A stretch of 64,000 nt of DNA. Source: Acinetobacter gyllenbergii CIP 110306 = MTCC 11365 (GTDB taxonomy: Bacteria; Pseudomonadota; Gammaproteobacteria; Pseudomonadales; Moraxellaceae). The DNA lies in assembly GCF_000413855.1 (NCBI RefSeq), contig NZ_ATGG01000049.1, forward strand, positions 1-64,000. The letters are read 5' to 3'. Below the pieces are notes generated by a model, which searched no databases, had not been told where the DNA came from, and saw only the letters and a program-made list of their open reading frames with translations. Positions 8,971 to 17,964 of this stretch are shown one piece after another. The position numbers and the translations under genes are program-made. Each line of letters opens with the position of its first letter. The stretch's first letter is position 1.

Positions 8971-11900
8971 TTAACGATTACGTCGTGCAGTCGTATTCTT
9001 AGAAAGCGATCGACTGATTGGTGAACTTGGATTATCTATCTGTTCACTAACAATCCTTGGTACCGCGCGTGGAAGATTGTTCTCCAGCTCATCTTTGACA
9101 ATAAGCCGGACAGTATTTTCATCCAGTTGCTCTGCTTCGACTGCTACGCCTTTCACTTGGTTCACCACCTCAATCTTAAAATTGATCGAATGTGCACTTG
9201 GTTGTACTGATGCAATCGTCTCAACCTGAGGGCGTGCAGATCTTCCCAAAGTAAAGTCATATACATCCTCAAGATTTGAACGATCCTGAACCAGTCCATT
9301 AGGCGAGAAATACACTTTGCCATCGTGGACCAAATCTGAACCTGTAGAGATCTTTGAAGTATCCTCTATCTTGTTAGGTTTATAGAGAATCTGATTATCT
9401 TTATTCCTTTGGGCATCCATAAACACCTGTGAGCTCATCATCGCACGGCGCATAACATCAGATGAGGCATTGTTTTTGAGAAATGCTTCAGGGTTTGCAC
9501 TCTTACGCATACTCTCAACTAAATTAACACCACCCCAACGTTTAATATCTGCCTGCGACCAAACTACTTCGCCTTTGTGAACAGATCCGGCAAGCTCGTA
9601 TTTACCACCTTTACCCGTATAACCACCATCAGCAAAGCCCTGGTCTTTAATTGCTCGTATGTTGGCAATAATGCTGGCACCTTGTGCAATTGCTCCAGCT
9701 ATTAAAGGAATGTTGTAAGGGAAACCAGCTTTAGAAGCTGCCGCAATGTTTTGCTGAATGGCAATACCGGCGGCGGCAATTGCATAAGCCTTATCAGCAG
9801 CAAACATGATCTTGTAAGCTTTAGATTGCTCACCGAACATAGAGCCAAACATTGAAGTAAGTGAGCCCATCATTTGTCCACCAAGTGCGATTTGAGTGTT
9901 CAAACGATCTTGCTGATACTTGTCCTCAATATCTTTGGCATTTTGAGCATACTCTGCAGCAATAATATTTCGCTGATCTTGTGCGGCCTGTAGGATTGCC
10001 GTTTTCTGATCTTCAAACTCTTGCTGACTAATTAATTGCTGTTCCATTTGTACTTTGATCGCATCCAAACCTCCTTGCTCGTTATAGTCAACCGCTGCAG
10101 ACTTGCTATCAAAGAGATCCTGGGCAGTACCAAGACGGCTAAAACGATCTTGATCCTGTCTATAGAAATCTCCATAACCATTCATATCCGCCTGAATGCC
10201 ACCCCAGTTCTGAACAGCGCCAACAATCTTATTACGCATCTCATTTTCCTGTGCGGCTTTAGAGAACGTAATCATTTTTTGGCGCTCATCAACACTGAGC
10301 TTGGTGTTCTTCTGGATCTCTTCACGTTCAAGTCGATAGCGTTCTTGCATAGCTTCAGTTTCTGACATCAACACTAATTTAGCCTGAAACAAGCGTTGCT
10401 CTTGAGCGAGCTTTAACAGGCCCAATTCTTGTTGCTGTTGTTGATTAAGTAACTCAACAGCTTTTTGTTGATCAGCTTTACTTAACTCAATGTCATGTGC
10501 AGCATTAAACTTTCTACGATCGAAGTTATCTTTTAATAGTTTCTCCTCAGTTTTTTCGAAATCCTTGTAATCATCAAGTTTGGTACGTAAAGCCTGTTGC
10601 GCGATCGCAATATCATTATCAGCACGACGTTGGAGTTCAGCTTTAATTTCCGCAGAGCGTTCTGGAGTGAAGCCTGCCTTATCAACATCCTCCAACCGGA
10701 CTGTTAAGTTGTTCTTGATTCGCTGCACTTCGCCAGCAACTTCATTTTCAAGAGCTCTCTGTGAATCAAGTTGGCGCTCAATCTGCGATTGAATATCAAC
10801 ACCGGCTTTATCACTTCCCTTACTTGCACCTCCTTTCACTTTGCCTTGCATGCTTGGTGATTGATGTAGAAGTTTTAGAACCACACCATCCTCAAATGTC
10901 ACAGTACTGTAATACCCACCGCCTTTAGGATCATACGCAGTTTGAACATCCTTCACGGCCACATTGGTTGTGATTGGGGTTCCCACTGGCATTGCAAAAT
11001 CAATTCCCTTATGAAAAGAAGAAGCCCCTTTGGTAGGGGCTTTTCGTGGTCCATAATCTGAACTGACTCTATATGCTGATAAGGGCTTATCTGCAGCTTT
11101 TAATCGAGCTAAGTGTTCATTACTGACTCGTTGCCCTGACATGGAACCGCCGTAACGGACATCAAGATGTGCACCAGTGCCAATACCTGAATTACCAGAA
11201 ATACCGACTAAGCGTTTAGTTAGTTTCTCTTGCTTTTCAAGTTCTTTCGTCCTTTCCTTATCTTTATCAATTAACTTATCAATTGCATTTTCTTGATTGA
11301 GAATTTGATCAATCAATTTCTCTTGTTGAATAGTTACACCTTCAAAACCTTTCTCCTGGTTCTTACGATAAGTTTGTAATAACAGTTCAGCCTTTTGTTC
11401 TGTTGCACCAAATTTTTCAATTAAAGATTTTTTAAACTCATTGTCCCATAAGCGGTCAGTAAGCATTTTGTTTACATCCTTTAATTTTTCGGCAAATTTA
11501 GCAATATCTTTTGCCGCATCAATAGCTCCTTTACCTGCATCATTAAAACCTAGTTTTGCATTTGCTCCAGCCGATTTAGCTAAATTCAACTGTTCATTTG
11601 CCTTTACTACAGCCTCTTTCTGGTCATCGACTTTTTTCTTGCTATCCACCAATTGATTGATCTGTTCGCTACTAATAAAGTCAAGTTGATTTAAACGATC
11701 AAACGCTTGCTCAACTTCAATTGTGCCCGATTTAAGCTCAGCCCAGATTCGATATGCCTCCTTATTTTCTCTATTACTATCTAAAACTTTTTCAGTTAAT
11801 TCTTCAAAATCATTTTTAACCTTCTGAAGCCTCAATGATTGAACATTTAACTCTTTAGATAATTCCGATTCGGCCGCACGTAATTGAGCACCACTTAAAT

Positions 11901-13299
11901 TATTTAATTCTTCAGCGGCCATTCCAGCGTAATTGGTTTGGTCTTTTAGCATTTCATTTGCTTTGTCACCATTGTTACGCATCAGAAGGTAAGTTGCTGC
12001 AACACCTGCAACAGTAAGCCCCAAACCCACTGGTCCGCCTAATACCCCCAATAAAGCCCTTCCTGCTCCTATTGATGCAGCACCTGCTGCTGCCGTGCGC
12101 GTCTGAGCTGCAGCCAAAGCGGTTTCCGTTGCTGTTAATTCAGCATTAATAACTGCTTGTTGGCGGCGTAACAATCCCAAGCGGATTTCCGAGTTGATTG
12201 CTCCTTGAGTTGAAATTTGACTTTTTTTACGCTGGAGCTCCAGTTTCAACTCTTCAATTAATTGAACTCTGATTGCTTGTAAACTTGCTAACTTAGTCTG
12301 AGCATTTACAACTTCCTGTGCTGCAGCTGCTCGTTCAGCTTGAATAGCGGCATACTGCACGGTAATTTGCGTTGCTAAAGTTTTGGTTTTAACTCCCATT
12401 GCAACGACCGATTTATACATAACTGGGATAAGAGTACCTAACCAGTAAGCACCCCCAACCATTGCAACATTGGTTAAGGTTTCCAGATTAAAAGCTAAGT
12501 ACTGAATAGACTTAGCTATTGCTTGAGCTGCACCACTACCTTTCCCCGCTTCACCAACAAACTTAGTAATTTCATTGTTAAGTTGAGCAATCGTTTGACC
12601 GATGGATGTATCCGTTTTTGCATAAAGTTGATCAACACTGTCTCCAGCCTTCAGCAAAGCCTGCGTAATAACTTCGCCTGTTAATTTTCCATCCAACATC
12701 ATTTCACGCAATTCGCCACGTGTTACGTGCAAGCCCTTTGCCATAGCATTTAAAAGCCCACCTGCGCCATCGACCAGACTATTATATTCTTGAGCCCTGA
12801 GAATATTCCCATCGATTGACTGGCCGTATTGGAACAAAGCCCCTGCGGCTGCCTGAGCTGTAGACCCACTCATAGCCACGGCTTTGGTGGTAATTTCTGT
12901 TAATCTTGCTAATTGCTCTTGATTCAAATTTAACGTTTTACTGTTGGCTACATACTTAGAGTACACATCATTAACAGATTCCCACTGAGCACCAACCCTT
13001 TGTGCGATATCAAATGTATCCTTCATCGCACCATTTAGTTGCACTTGAGTGTCAGTAACCACTTTGAGTTTATTGTATAGGTTGGTATATGCATCCATTT
13101 TAGAAACCGCAGCCCCAACGGTTACCAATCCAGCCATGTAACCTGCCAACTGTCGTGTTGCTACGCTAAGTCTATCTGTAGAACGAGTTGCGAACTCTCC
13201 ATTTCTTTCAATATTATTTAGCTCATCACTTAAATTGCGGGCATTTCTTGCTGCGTTTCTTGAGTCAATCACAATGACTAAACGGGATTCTTGGGTCAT
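8971..13299 (-). CDS. Tail tape measure protein with embedded M23 peptidase domain
   Basis: The longest gene of the prophage (1,442 residues), setting tail length. The N-terminal 250 residues carry the tape measure domain (phage MuF/lambda-H type, with RAQEYNSLVDGAGGLLNAMA near residue 175). Hydrophobic segments lie near residues 295-310 and 425-445, and long coiled-coil stretches follow. Around residues 750-820 is a LytM/M23-like domain: SSDYGPRKAP, then HKGIDFAMPVGTP with the His and Asp zinc ligands of HxxxD, then LLHQS in place of the usual HLS. The C-terminus has an Ala/Gly-rich hydrophobic segment. The domain could thin peptidoglycan during DNA entry. The ATG at 13299 has a clear AAAGGAAAG ribosome site; a start at 13362 would run through a terminator. 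Confidence 0.93.
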   Translation of the reverse strand: MTQESRLVIVIDSRNAARNARNLSDELNNIERNGEFATRSTDRLSVATRQLAGYMAGLVTVGAAVSKMDAYTNLYNKLKVVTDTQVQLNGAMKDTFDIAQRVGAQWESVNDVYSKYVANSKTLNLNQEQLARLTEITTKAVAMSGSTAQAAAGALFQYGQSIDGNILRAQEYNSLVDGAGGLLNAMAKGLHVTRGELREMMLDGKLTGEVITQALLKAGDSVDQLYAKTDTSIGQTIAQLNNEITKFVGEAGKGSGAAQAIAKSIQYLAFNLETLTNVAMVGGAYWLGTLIPVMYKSVVAMGVKTKTLATQITVQYAAIQAERAAAAQEVVNAQTKLASLQAIRVQLIEELKLELQRKKSQISTQGAINSEIRLGLLRRQQAVINAELTATETALAAAQTRTAAAGAASIGAGRALLGVLGGPVGLGLTVAGVAATYLLMRNNGDKANEMLKDQTNYAGMAAEELNNLSGAQLRAAESELSKELNVQSLRLQKVKNDFEELTEKVLDSNRENKEAYRIWAELKSGTIEVEQAFDRLNQLDFISSEQINQLVDSKKKVDDQKEAVVKANEQLNLAKSAGANAKLGFNDAGKGAIDAAKDIAKFAEKLKDVNKMLTDRLWDNEFKKSLIEKFGATEQKAELLLQTYRKNQEKGFEGVTIQQEKLIDQILNQENAIDKLIDKDKERTKELEKQEKLTKRLVGISGNSGIGTGAHLDVRYGGSMSGQRVSNEHLARLKAADKPLSAYRVSSDYGPRKAPTKGASSFHKGIDFAMPVGTPITTNVAVKDVQTAYDPKGGGYYSTVTFEDGVVLKLLHQSPSMQGKVKGGASKGSDKAGVDIQSQIERQLDSQRALENEVAGEVQRIKNNLTVRLEDVDKAGFTPERSAEIKAELQRRADNDIAIAQQALRTKLDDYKDFEKTEEKLLKDNFDRRKFNAAHDIELSKADQQKAVELLNQQQQQELGLLKLAQEQRLFQAKLVLMSETEAMQERYRLEREEIQKNTKLSVDERQKMITFSKAAQENEMRNKIVGAVQNWGGIQADMNGYGDFYRQDQDRFSRLGTAQDLFDSKSAAVDYNEQGGLDAIKVQMEQQLISQQEFEDQKTAILQAAQDQRNIIAAEYAQNAKDIEDKYQQDRLNTQIALGGQMMGSLTSMFGSMFGEQSKAYKIMFAADKAYAIAAAGIAIQQNIAAASKAGFPYNIPLIAGAIAQGASIIANIRAIKDQGFADGGYTGKGGKYELAGSVHKGEVVWSQADIKRWGGVNLVESMRKSANPEAFLKNNASSDVMRRAMMSSQVFMDAQRNKDNQILYKPNKIEDTSKISTGSDLVHDGKVYFSPNGLVQDRSNLEDVYDFTLGRSARPQVETIASVQPSAHSINFKIEVVNQVKGVAVEAEQLDENTVRLIVKDELENNLPRAVPRIVSEQIDNPSSPISRSLSKNTTARRNR

Positions 13300-13315
13300 C
13301 TTACTTTCCTTTATG

Positions 13316-13342
13316 CAATAAAAAACCCGCATAAGCGGGCTT
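13316..13342 (-). terminator. Intrinsic terminator before the tape measure gene
   Basis: CCCGC/GCGGG stem with a TTTTTTATTG tail on the minus strand, just 5' of the tape measure ribosome site. Confidence 0.75.
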
Positions 13343-13372
13343 CTATATTTTAGAACATTCAAAGTACATATT

Positions 13373-13699
13373 TTATTTACACATTTTTGACCAAACTTCG
13401 TTAAATGTTGCCTGATCTACTTGGGAGCTCTCACCTTCAATAATGGTTAACTCTGGAGTTCCTATAAACCGGACATATCCTGAATAAACACCAAATCCAT
13501 TTTTTGAGTTAACTTCTCCACACAGTCCTTTCATATTTTGAAATTTTGCTGAATCTGGATCTTTTAGAATTTTTTTAACTGATTCCTGAGCTACCATTTC
13601 TCTATTAATATTTAATTCTTTTTCAGTTGGTTCTTTTTTCCCACAACCCGACAATCCAATTAATAAGCCAAACATACCGAATAATATAATCTTTTTCAT
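13373..13699 (-). CDS. Small lipoprotein, moron candidate
   Basis: A 108-residue lipoprotein with lipobox LSGC (Cys at residue 19) followed by GKKEPTEKE. The mature domain has a KKILKDPDSAKFQN motif and two further cysteines (GLCGEV near residue 60 and a C-terminal MCK) that could pair in the periplasm. It lies between the tail chaperone and the tape measure gene, with terminators on each side, which is not a lambda structural position. The function is unknown; lysogenic conversion or exclusion is an inference. Confidence 0.7.
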   Translation of the reverse strand: MKKIILFGMFGLLIGLSGCGKKEPTEKELNINREMVAQESVKKILKDPDSAKFQNMKGLCGEVNSKNGFGVYSGYVRFIGTPELTIIEGESSQVDQATFNEVWSKMCK

Positions 13700-13760
13700 A
13701 AAACTACCCTCTTAAATCAGAGCATAATTTAACAAATGGATTAAATTAAGTCATTAAAAA

Positions 13761-13775
13761 ACCACCCTAAGGTGG
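13761..13775 (-). terminator. Intrinsic terminator
   Basis: CCACC/GGTGG stem followed on the minus strand by TTTTTAATGA. It lies between the small membrane ORF at 13794-13907 and the lipoprotein gene. Confidence 0.65.
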
Positions 13776-13793
13776 CATTTGCTTATCTAACAC

Positions 13794-13907
13794 TTATTTT
13801 GGATTTAGAAAGTAAAAATAAAAAATAAGCGATGCTAGCAAGATGCTGGCCACGGTTAGATAAAACCCCACTGTATTAAAGCTCTTTAAAAACTTATATA
13901 TTTCCAT
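13794..13907 (-). CDS. Possible 37-residue single-span membrane peptide
   Basis: A short frame from ATG at 13907 encodes 37 residues: a basic N-terminus (MEIYKFLKSF), one membrane span over residues 13-33 (GFYLTVASILLASLIFYFYF) and a short LNPK tail. It fills what would otherwise be a gap of nearly 300 bases between the tail chaperone and the lipoprotein gene, in the same orientation. The ribosome site is weak (GCGTGAATT). Coding status is uncertain; the clean amphipathic layout is the only support. Confidence 0.4.
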   Translation of the reverse strand: MEIYKFLKSFNTVGFYLTVASILLASLIFYFYFLNPK

Positions 13908-13995
13908 AATTCACGCACTTTAAATACACCATAAAGTTATAGCAGTTACTTCAACAACTTAATTAACAAAGGAGGTCAAATTATTATCACATAAC

Positions 13996-14768
13996 TCACC
14001 CACTTTTACTTTTAGCCTTAGACTTTTTATGAACCTCATCTAAAAACAAATCATCCAAAGCAAAAATGCAATCGTTAAAGATATGTGGACCAACAGGCAA
14101 ATCATTATGCTCAGCATAAACATTAATGGCCTGCTGATCTATAGATAACGGCGTACCCTGTTCATATCGTCTGGATCTGCAAATCGTGCCAAATGCCAGC
14201 AAGATAGACTCAGCGGCATAAGATGATTCGGGTGGCTCAGGAATATGACCACCTAAGAATTTGATTTGCTCAATTTCGTGCGACGTTTTCGATGCGTAGG
14301 TTTTTTGGTACTTGTAGAGTTCAATGACTTTCCCAAGATATCAGCCTTATCTTTATCCGCATCCTCTTGGATCTTCTGAGCCTCAGTTTTGATGAACAAC
14401 CAGATCGAAATACCAATATCACCGAGATTAAACAATTTAGATGCGTTCTCTGCAGTGTAAGGTTGATCAGTCTCAACTGTTTTTCCTTCGACGACTTCTG
14501 CAAACACTACACCTTTCCAGTCCTCAATCAGATGCGCTGCACAGGCATCCATCAATAATTCATGGTAAAGCTTGTCACCTGGATTAATGTCCATCACATC
14601 ATAGCCTTTCGATGAAATCTGATTACCTGCTCGCTCGATCGCGACCTGAAACGGTTTATATGCAATCCCACGAATCTTGAATTCGGCTACTACGTTATCT
14701 GTAGCATCTCTAAACTCGCACCATTTAGACACAACCGAACTTTTCACAATACCGACTTTTAACGCCAT
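13996..14768 (-). CDS. Tail assembly chaperone G-T fusion made by -1 frameshift
   Basis: The upstream frame (147 residues up to the slip) joins a second open frame of 110 residues when the ribosome moves back one base at the GGGAAAG at 14328-14334. The product is 257 residues. This is the gpG-gpGT arrangement of lambda tails, in the same place (between tail tube and tape measure) and with the same heptamer, read as G GGA AAG. The T part (FLGGHIPEPPESSYAAESIL onward) is continuous with no start codon of its own before a TTG near 14202, supporting expression by frameshift only. The fusion should chaperone tape measure protein during tail assembly. Confidence 0.88.
14253..14768 (-). CDS. Tail assembly chaperone G, unshifted product
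   Basis: A 171-residue protein made when no frameshift occurs. It starts at ATG 14768 directly downstream of the tail tube gene. The body is acidic, with a Lys/Arg-rich C-terminal tail (HRKRRTKLSKSNS) encoded after the slip site. In lambda the unshifted G is the major product and coats the tape measure protein before tube assembly (established for lambda). Confidence 0.88.
   Translation of the reverse strand: MALKVGIVKSSVVSKWCEFRDATDNVVAEFKIRGIAYKPFQVAIERAGNQISSKGYDVMDINPGDKLYHELLMDACAAHLIEDWKGVVFAEVVEGKTVETDQPYTAENASKLFNLGDIGISIWLFIKTEAQKIQEDADKDKADILGKSLNSTSTKKPTHRKRRTKLSKSNS
14328..14334 (-). other. Programmed -1 frameshift slippery heptamer
   Basis: The minus strand reads GGGAAAG with codon phase G GGA AAG, identical in sequence and phase to the lambda G/T site. 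Slipping into the -1 frame opens a reading frame to 13996, while the 0 frame stops at 14253. Confidence 0.88.
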
Positions 14769-14796
14769 AACGACCTCTAAAATTTAAGCAATAAAA

Positions 14797-14821
14797 AAGC
14801 CCATGGCATCCCATAGGCTTT
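14797..14821 (-). terminator. Intrinsic terminator after tail tube gene
   Basis: AAAGCC-ATGG / CCAT-GGCTT hairpin with a T-run on the minus strand, between the tail tube gene and the chaperone genes. Confidence 0.7.
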
Positions 14822-14838
14822 GTTAATCAATATGTTTA

Positions 14839-15756
14839 TTACACCAATGCACGCACAATGGTCGGACTGGTTCGCACCTGGGTAAAGTTGATATCAACAG
14901 TGATGATGTCATCACCACCGCCGTCTGGGTGATTGGCTTCCATTACTTCAAGCTGCGGGAAATTCAACGAGTATTTACTGCCTTTGCTATCAGTAATATC
15001 AAACGTCAGCGTAAACACATCACGGGATTTGATCGCATCGATCCAAGCCGCAGATGTAGCAGAGAACATGAATGAAGCATTCGCCTCAATATCCATCATC
15101 TTCTCTAAATAAAACTCAGGTGTATATTTACCTGAGCCAATACAGCGAATGGCTTCTAAATTGTTGTTGAATGACAATGTGAGTGACTGCAGACAAGCTT
15201 TTCCTTGAATTGACTGACCATTAATCAGCAGCTTATCAACATTTGGCATACTGACCACTGGACGGCTTGACGCTGCAACAGGATTCACTACAGGATTAAC
15301 TTGTTGACGAGTAAATGAACTACCAACTAGACCAAAGTTACCTGTGATCTTTCCTGTAGTTTGAATCGTAATTTCACCTGTATTAACTTGCACACCACGA
15401 TAGATAAAGACTTGGCCAATATCTTCAAAGACTTTTACCAAGGTCAGCGATTTACGTACACCACCACCAAAACTGATTGCATTTGCAGCCCAGTTATTGA
15501 ATGCCAAGACACTCAAGAATAAATCAAAAGTACCGATCGACAATTCAAACTCTAACTGGCCAGTAACTTCTGCCTCAGTTACTGCCGCACCCTGACGAAA
15601 GCGTGAATCCACCACTTCATTACTTTGTTCTGTTGAAACGTTTTCAGATAACCCATCTGAAACACGGCGGACGGTATACCAAATTGGATTTGCTGGAGTT
15701 GTTCCCAACACTGCTTCTTCACAAGCATATAAACGGATTTTTGCGCCTGAACTCAT
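14839..15756 (-). CDS. Major tail tube protein (V-like)
   Basis: A 305-residue protein immediately upstream of the G/GT chaperone, the position of the lambda major tail protein V. It shows an N-terminal beta-rich tube domain (residues 1-150, with EAEVTGQLEFELSIGTFDLFL) and a second beta domain (about 165-300) containing LQSLTLSFNNNLEAIRCIG. It is predicted to form the hexameric rings of the tail tube. The start at 15756 follows a purine-rich AGAACTATAA region. Confidence 0.85.
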   Translation of the reverse strand: MSSGAKIRLYACEEAVLGTTPANPIWYTVRRVSDGLSENVSTEQSNEVVDSRFRQGAAVTEAEVTGQLEFELSIGTFDLFLSVLAFNNWAANAISFGGGVRKSLTLVKVFEDIGQVFIYRGVQVNTGEITIQTTGKITGNFGLVGSSFTRQQVNPVVNPVAASSRPVVSMPNVDKLLINGQSIQGKACLQSLTLSFNNNLEAIRCIGSGKYTPEFYLEKMMDIEANASFMFSATSAAWIDAIKSRDVFTLTFDITDSKGSKYSLNFPQLEVMEANHPDGGGDDIITVDINFTQVRTSPTIVRALV

Positions 15757-15788
15757 TTATAGTTCTCCCAAATTTAGGCATTAAAAAA

Positions 15789-15805
15789 CCCGCTGATTAA
15801 GCGGG
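15789..15805 (-). terminator. Intrinsic terminator before tail tube gene
   Basis: CCCGC/GCGGG stem followed on the minus strand by TTTTTTAATG. Confidence 0.7.
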
Positions 15806-15820
15806 CTATTAAAAAGTTCA

Positions 15821-17137
15821 TTAAATTGGCTCGTCTGTGACTTCAGATTGTTCGTCTGTGACTTCTGGTGGTTCAACACCTGCCATTGCTGCAGCTACTG
15901 CCTCAGTTAAGTTTGTAAGCTGGAAATCAACAGGCGGTTCAATTGGTGTCTCTAGTTCAGGCGCTGCTTCTTCATGTAGACGAATATCAATCCAACGCCC
16001 TACGGGAATATCTAGCGGATTTTCTAGATCTGCTACAACTGCAGCAAGATCGAAATCAAACTTGCGCTTGTAAGTTTTAACTGAGATATCGCCGTTTCCT
16101 AATGTTTCATATACAACTGCGACAATCGTATTCCCATTTGCATCCTTAGGTACTTCGATATACCAACCTTCCTGGGCAAAGCCTAATGATCCTTTAATCA
16201 GATAATCACCAACACCATGTTTCTCAAACTTAATCGGCTGCTTTTTAGCATCCATATTGAGATCAATATAATCACTAAATAGCTTAGCAACTGGAGAAGC
16301 TGCTTTAAGGAAACCTGAACCATCAACAGTCGTGTTATGTTCACCCCGTAAAGCATACCAAGGCGAATAACTGCCATTGTAGCCTCGGCGTCTAAACCCA
16401 AAATAGTTGGAAGATGTGCCGATACAAATGTGAGCTGCATGCTCTACTGTGCTTGCCACGTTTAAACCAATGACATATTGAGCAAAAGTACCAGGATAAT
16501 CTCCAGCTGCACCGGCATTAGCTGATGTACTTTGCAAGCCTAAAAAACTACCTCTATTATCAAAACTTGCTAACGGTGCGGACGTTAACATGAAGTTCGT
16601 GGCAAAACCGTTATTCACTAAGCGCTGATATTCTATTGAACTTGCGTCAACTAGACGACGCCACGCGGACCAAGTTGCTAAATCCGAAGTAGATCGATAC
16701 CAAATTCGACCACTCGTTGCTGAAATATACACTTGGCTTCGATAACTATTTGAACCCGAAATACTTGTAACGAGTAAAGAGCCGACAACACCAGTTTCAG
16801 GAAAATTTAAAGCCACCGTTGCACTAGCAAAAGTATCGTTACCATAGAAACCCACGGCGGTTATGTTGTTTAAGTCTGCACCACCTACATCCGTATTGCG
16901 TAATGGTTTTCCAAATCCAAAATCTCCAACACGTAATACGCGACCAACAGTGTCATCAGATACTGATGTTGTTAGCGTTCCACCCGCGGCAGTGCCAGCA
17001 CCTTGTACCTGAGACAAATTGGGATTTAAATTTGGGATGCCAGAAGCAAAAGGCAATATGAATTGCCGCTTACCTTGAGCAGCATTGTAGGGATATGGAC
17101 GATGATCCCAATTAAATTTAAAAACTAGATTGGCCAT
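15821..17137 (-). CDS. Tail fibre-like protein with pyocin-knob-like repeats
   Basis: A 438-residue protein. Residues 1-60 hold an N-terminal segment (FKFNWDHRPYPYNAAQGKRQ). Residues 95-265 contain two knob-like units, each with Trp/Tyr motifs (IWYRSTSDLATWSAWRRLV and FRRRGYNGSYSPWYALRG) as in pyocin-knob domains of tail fibres. The C-terminus is an acidic, repeated EVTDEQSEVTDEP tail. It lies between the head-tail genes and the tail tube gene rather than after J, which is unusual. It may be a side fibre or a virion decoration. Its start overlaps the stop of the next gene upstream as TAATG, so the two are coupled. Confidence 0.75.
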   Translation of the reverse strand: MANLVFKFNWDHRPYPYNAAQGKRQFILPFASGIPNLNPNLSQVQGAGTAAGGTLTTSVSDDTVGRVLRVGDFGFGKPLRNTDVGGADLNNITAVGFYGNDTFASATVALNFPETGVVGSLLVTSISGSNSYRSQVYISATSGRIWYRSTSDLATWSAWRRLVDASSIEYQRLVNNGFATNFMLTSAPLASFDNRGSFLGLQSTSANAGAAGDYPGTFAQYVIGLNVASTVEHAAHICIGTSSNYFGFRRRGYNGSYSPWYALRGEHNTTVDGSGFLKAASPVAKLFSDYIDLNMDAKKQPIKFEKHGVGDYLIKGSLGFAQEGWYIEVPKDANGNTIVAVVYETLGNGDISVKTYKRKFDFDLAAVVADLENPLDIPVGRWIDIRLHEEAAPELETPIEPPVDFQLTNLTEAVAAAMAGVEPPEVTDEQSEVTDEPI

Positions 17138-17490
17138 TATGCTGTCACTCCATCAATTACCTGAAACGTTAAAGTCTCAGAATGTTGAGTTACACCACCA
17201 ACCACAGCCTTAATATCCATTTGACATAAACCCAATGGCCATGCCGAAGTGCTTGCACCTGATTTAATGTTTAACCAGCCCTTTTGATTTGCTTGGTTTA
17301 ATGCAACGCAGGTTAAAGCCGCAACAGCACTCCCATCAACAAGGGCTTTCACCTGCGATGTAAATGCAAAACCTGTTAAATCAATTGCACGGCGTACATC
17401 ATCAGGCGGAAATTGCAAAGCCTCATCAGTATCAACAAGCTGTAGATTAAGGTTGAAGGTGTCACCGCGCTTAAAAACAAAATTGCTCAT
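17137..17490 (-). CDS. Hypothetical virion protein, BppU-like N-terminus possible
   Basis: A 117-residue beta-rich protein opening with FKRGDTFNLNLQL, similar to the N-terminus of baseplate upper (BppU) type proteins; the resemblance is weak. It is coupled to the fibre-like gene by TAATG, so it may anchor that fibre to the virion (inference). Confidence 0.6.
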   Translation of the reverse strand: MSNFVFKRGDTFNLNLQLVDTDEALQFPPDDVRRAIDLTGFAFTSQVKALVDGSAVAALTCVALNQANQKGWLNIKSGASTSAWPLGLCQMDIKAVVGGVTQHSETLTFQVIDGVTA

Positions 17491-17515
17491 AAGTGATTCC
17501 TATAGTCATAAAAAA

Positions 17516-17532
17516 ACCACCGAAGAGGTGGC
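17516..17532 (-). terminator. Intrinsic terminator (first of a pair)
   Basis: CCACC/GGTGG stem with TTTTTTTATG on the minus strand, just 5' of the gene at 17137-17490. Confidence 0.7.
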
Positions 17533-17557
17533 AGATAAAATATTTAGGCAATAAAAA

Positions 17558-17573
17558 ACCGCCTTTCGGCGGT
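17558..17573 (-). terminator. Intrinsic terminator (second of a pair)
   Basis: ACCGCC/GGCGGT stem, TTTC loop, T-run on the minus strand. It closes the secreted-protein gene at 17591-17959, so that gene is bracketed by terminators like a moron. Confidence 0.75.
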
Positions 17574-17590
17574 GTAGATTGTAATGACGC

Positions 17591-17959
17591 TCATTTAGAC
17601 TTCTTTTGCTCATTTTTAGCTTCCAAACATTCCTCCTCCACTTGGCGTGGAAAATTCACCATAGCAAGCATGCTATTTTCATCTTTTTCGTTTACTTCTG
17701 GAAAATCATAGACCTTATCTACCGCATCACTCACGTCATCTCTATAATCGTCACCTAAAAAACTTGTAAATACTAATTTTATTGCATCTTTACTAACATC
17801 AGCCCACTTGGCGTTAAAAGTAGAAAAAGTAACTTTACCAATGTTCTCACAATATATTCCATTAGATATTTGGGTAGGCGTAGGTGCAGTTTCTGCAATA
17901 GCAAACGCATTGCTCGATAAACATAATAATAGTGCAATAAATAGGCTTTTACTTTTCAT
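17591..17959 (-). CDS. Small secreted protein, moron candidate
   Basis: A 122-residue protein with a Sec signal peptide (MKSKSLFIALLLCLSSNAFA, cleavage after the AFA near residue 20) and no lipobox. The mature part is acidic and has two cysteines (YCENIG near residue 37 and a later EEECLEA), which may form a disulfide. It is probably periplasmic. It is inserted between tail genes and is AT-rich. The function is unknown. Confidence 0.7.
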   Translation of the reverse strand: MKSKSLFIALLLCLSSNAFAIAETAPTPTQISNGIYCENIGKVTFSTFNAKWADVSKDAIKLVFTSFLGDDYRDDVSDAVDKVYDFPEVNEKDENSMLAMVNFPRQVEEECLEAKNEQKKSK

Positions 17960-17964
17960 GATTT

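Noticed and set aside
10036..10365. 109-codon plus-strand frame
   Set aside because: It lies opposite the tape measure coding sequence and has no recognisable domain.
14297..14311. A-rich run near the end of the G frame as the slip site
   Set aside because: Codon phase is C AAA AAA, a poor heptamer, while GGGAAAG upstream is the exact lambda site in the right phase.
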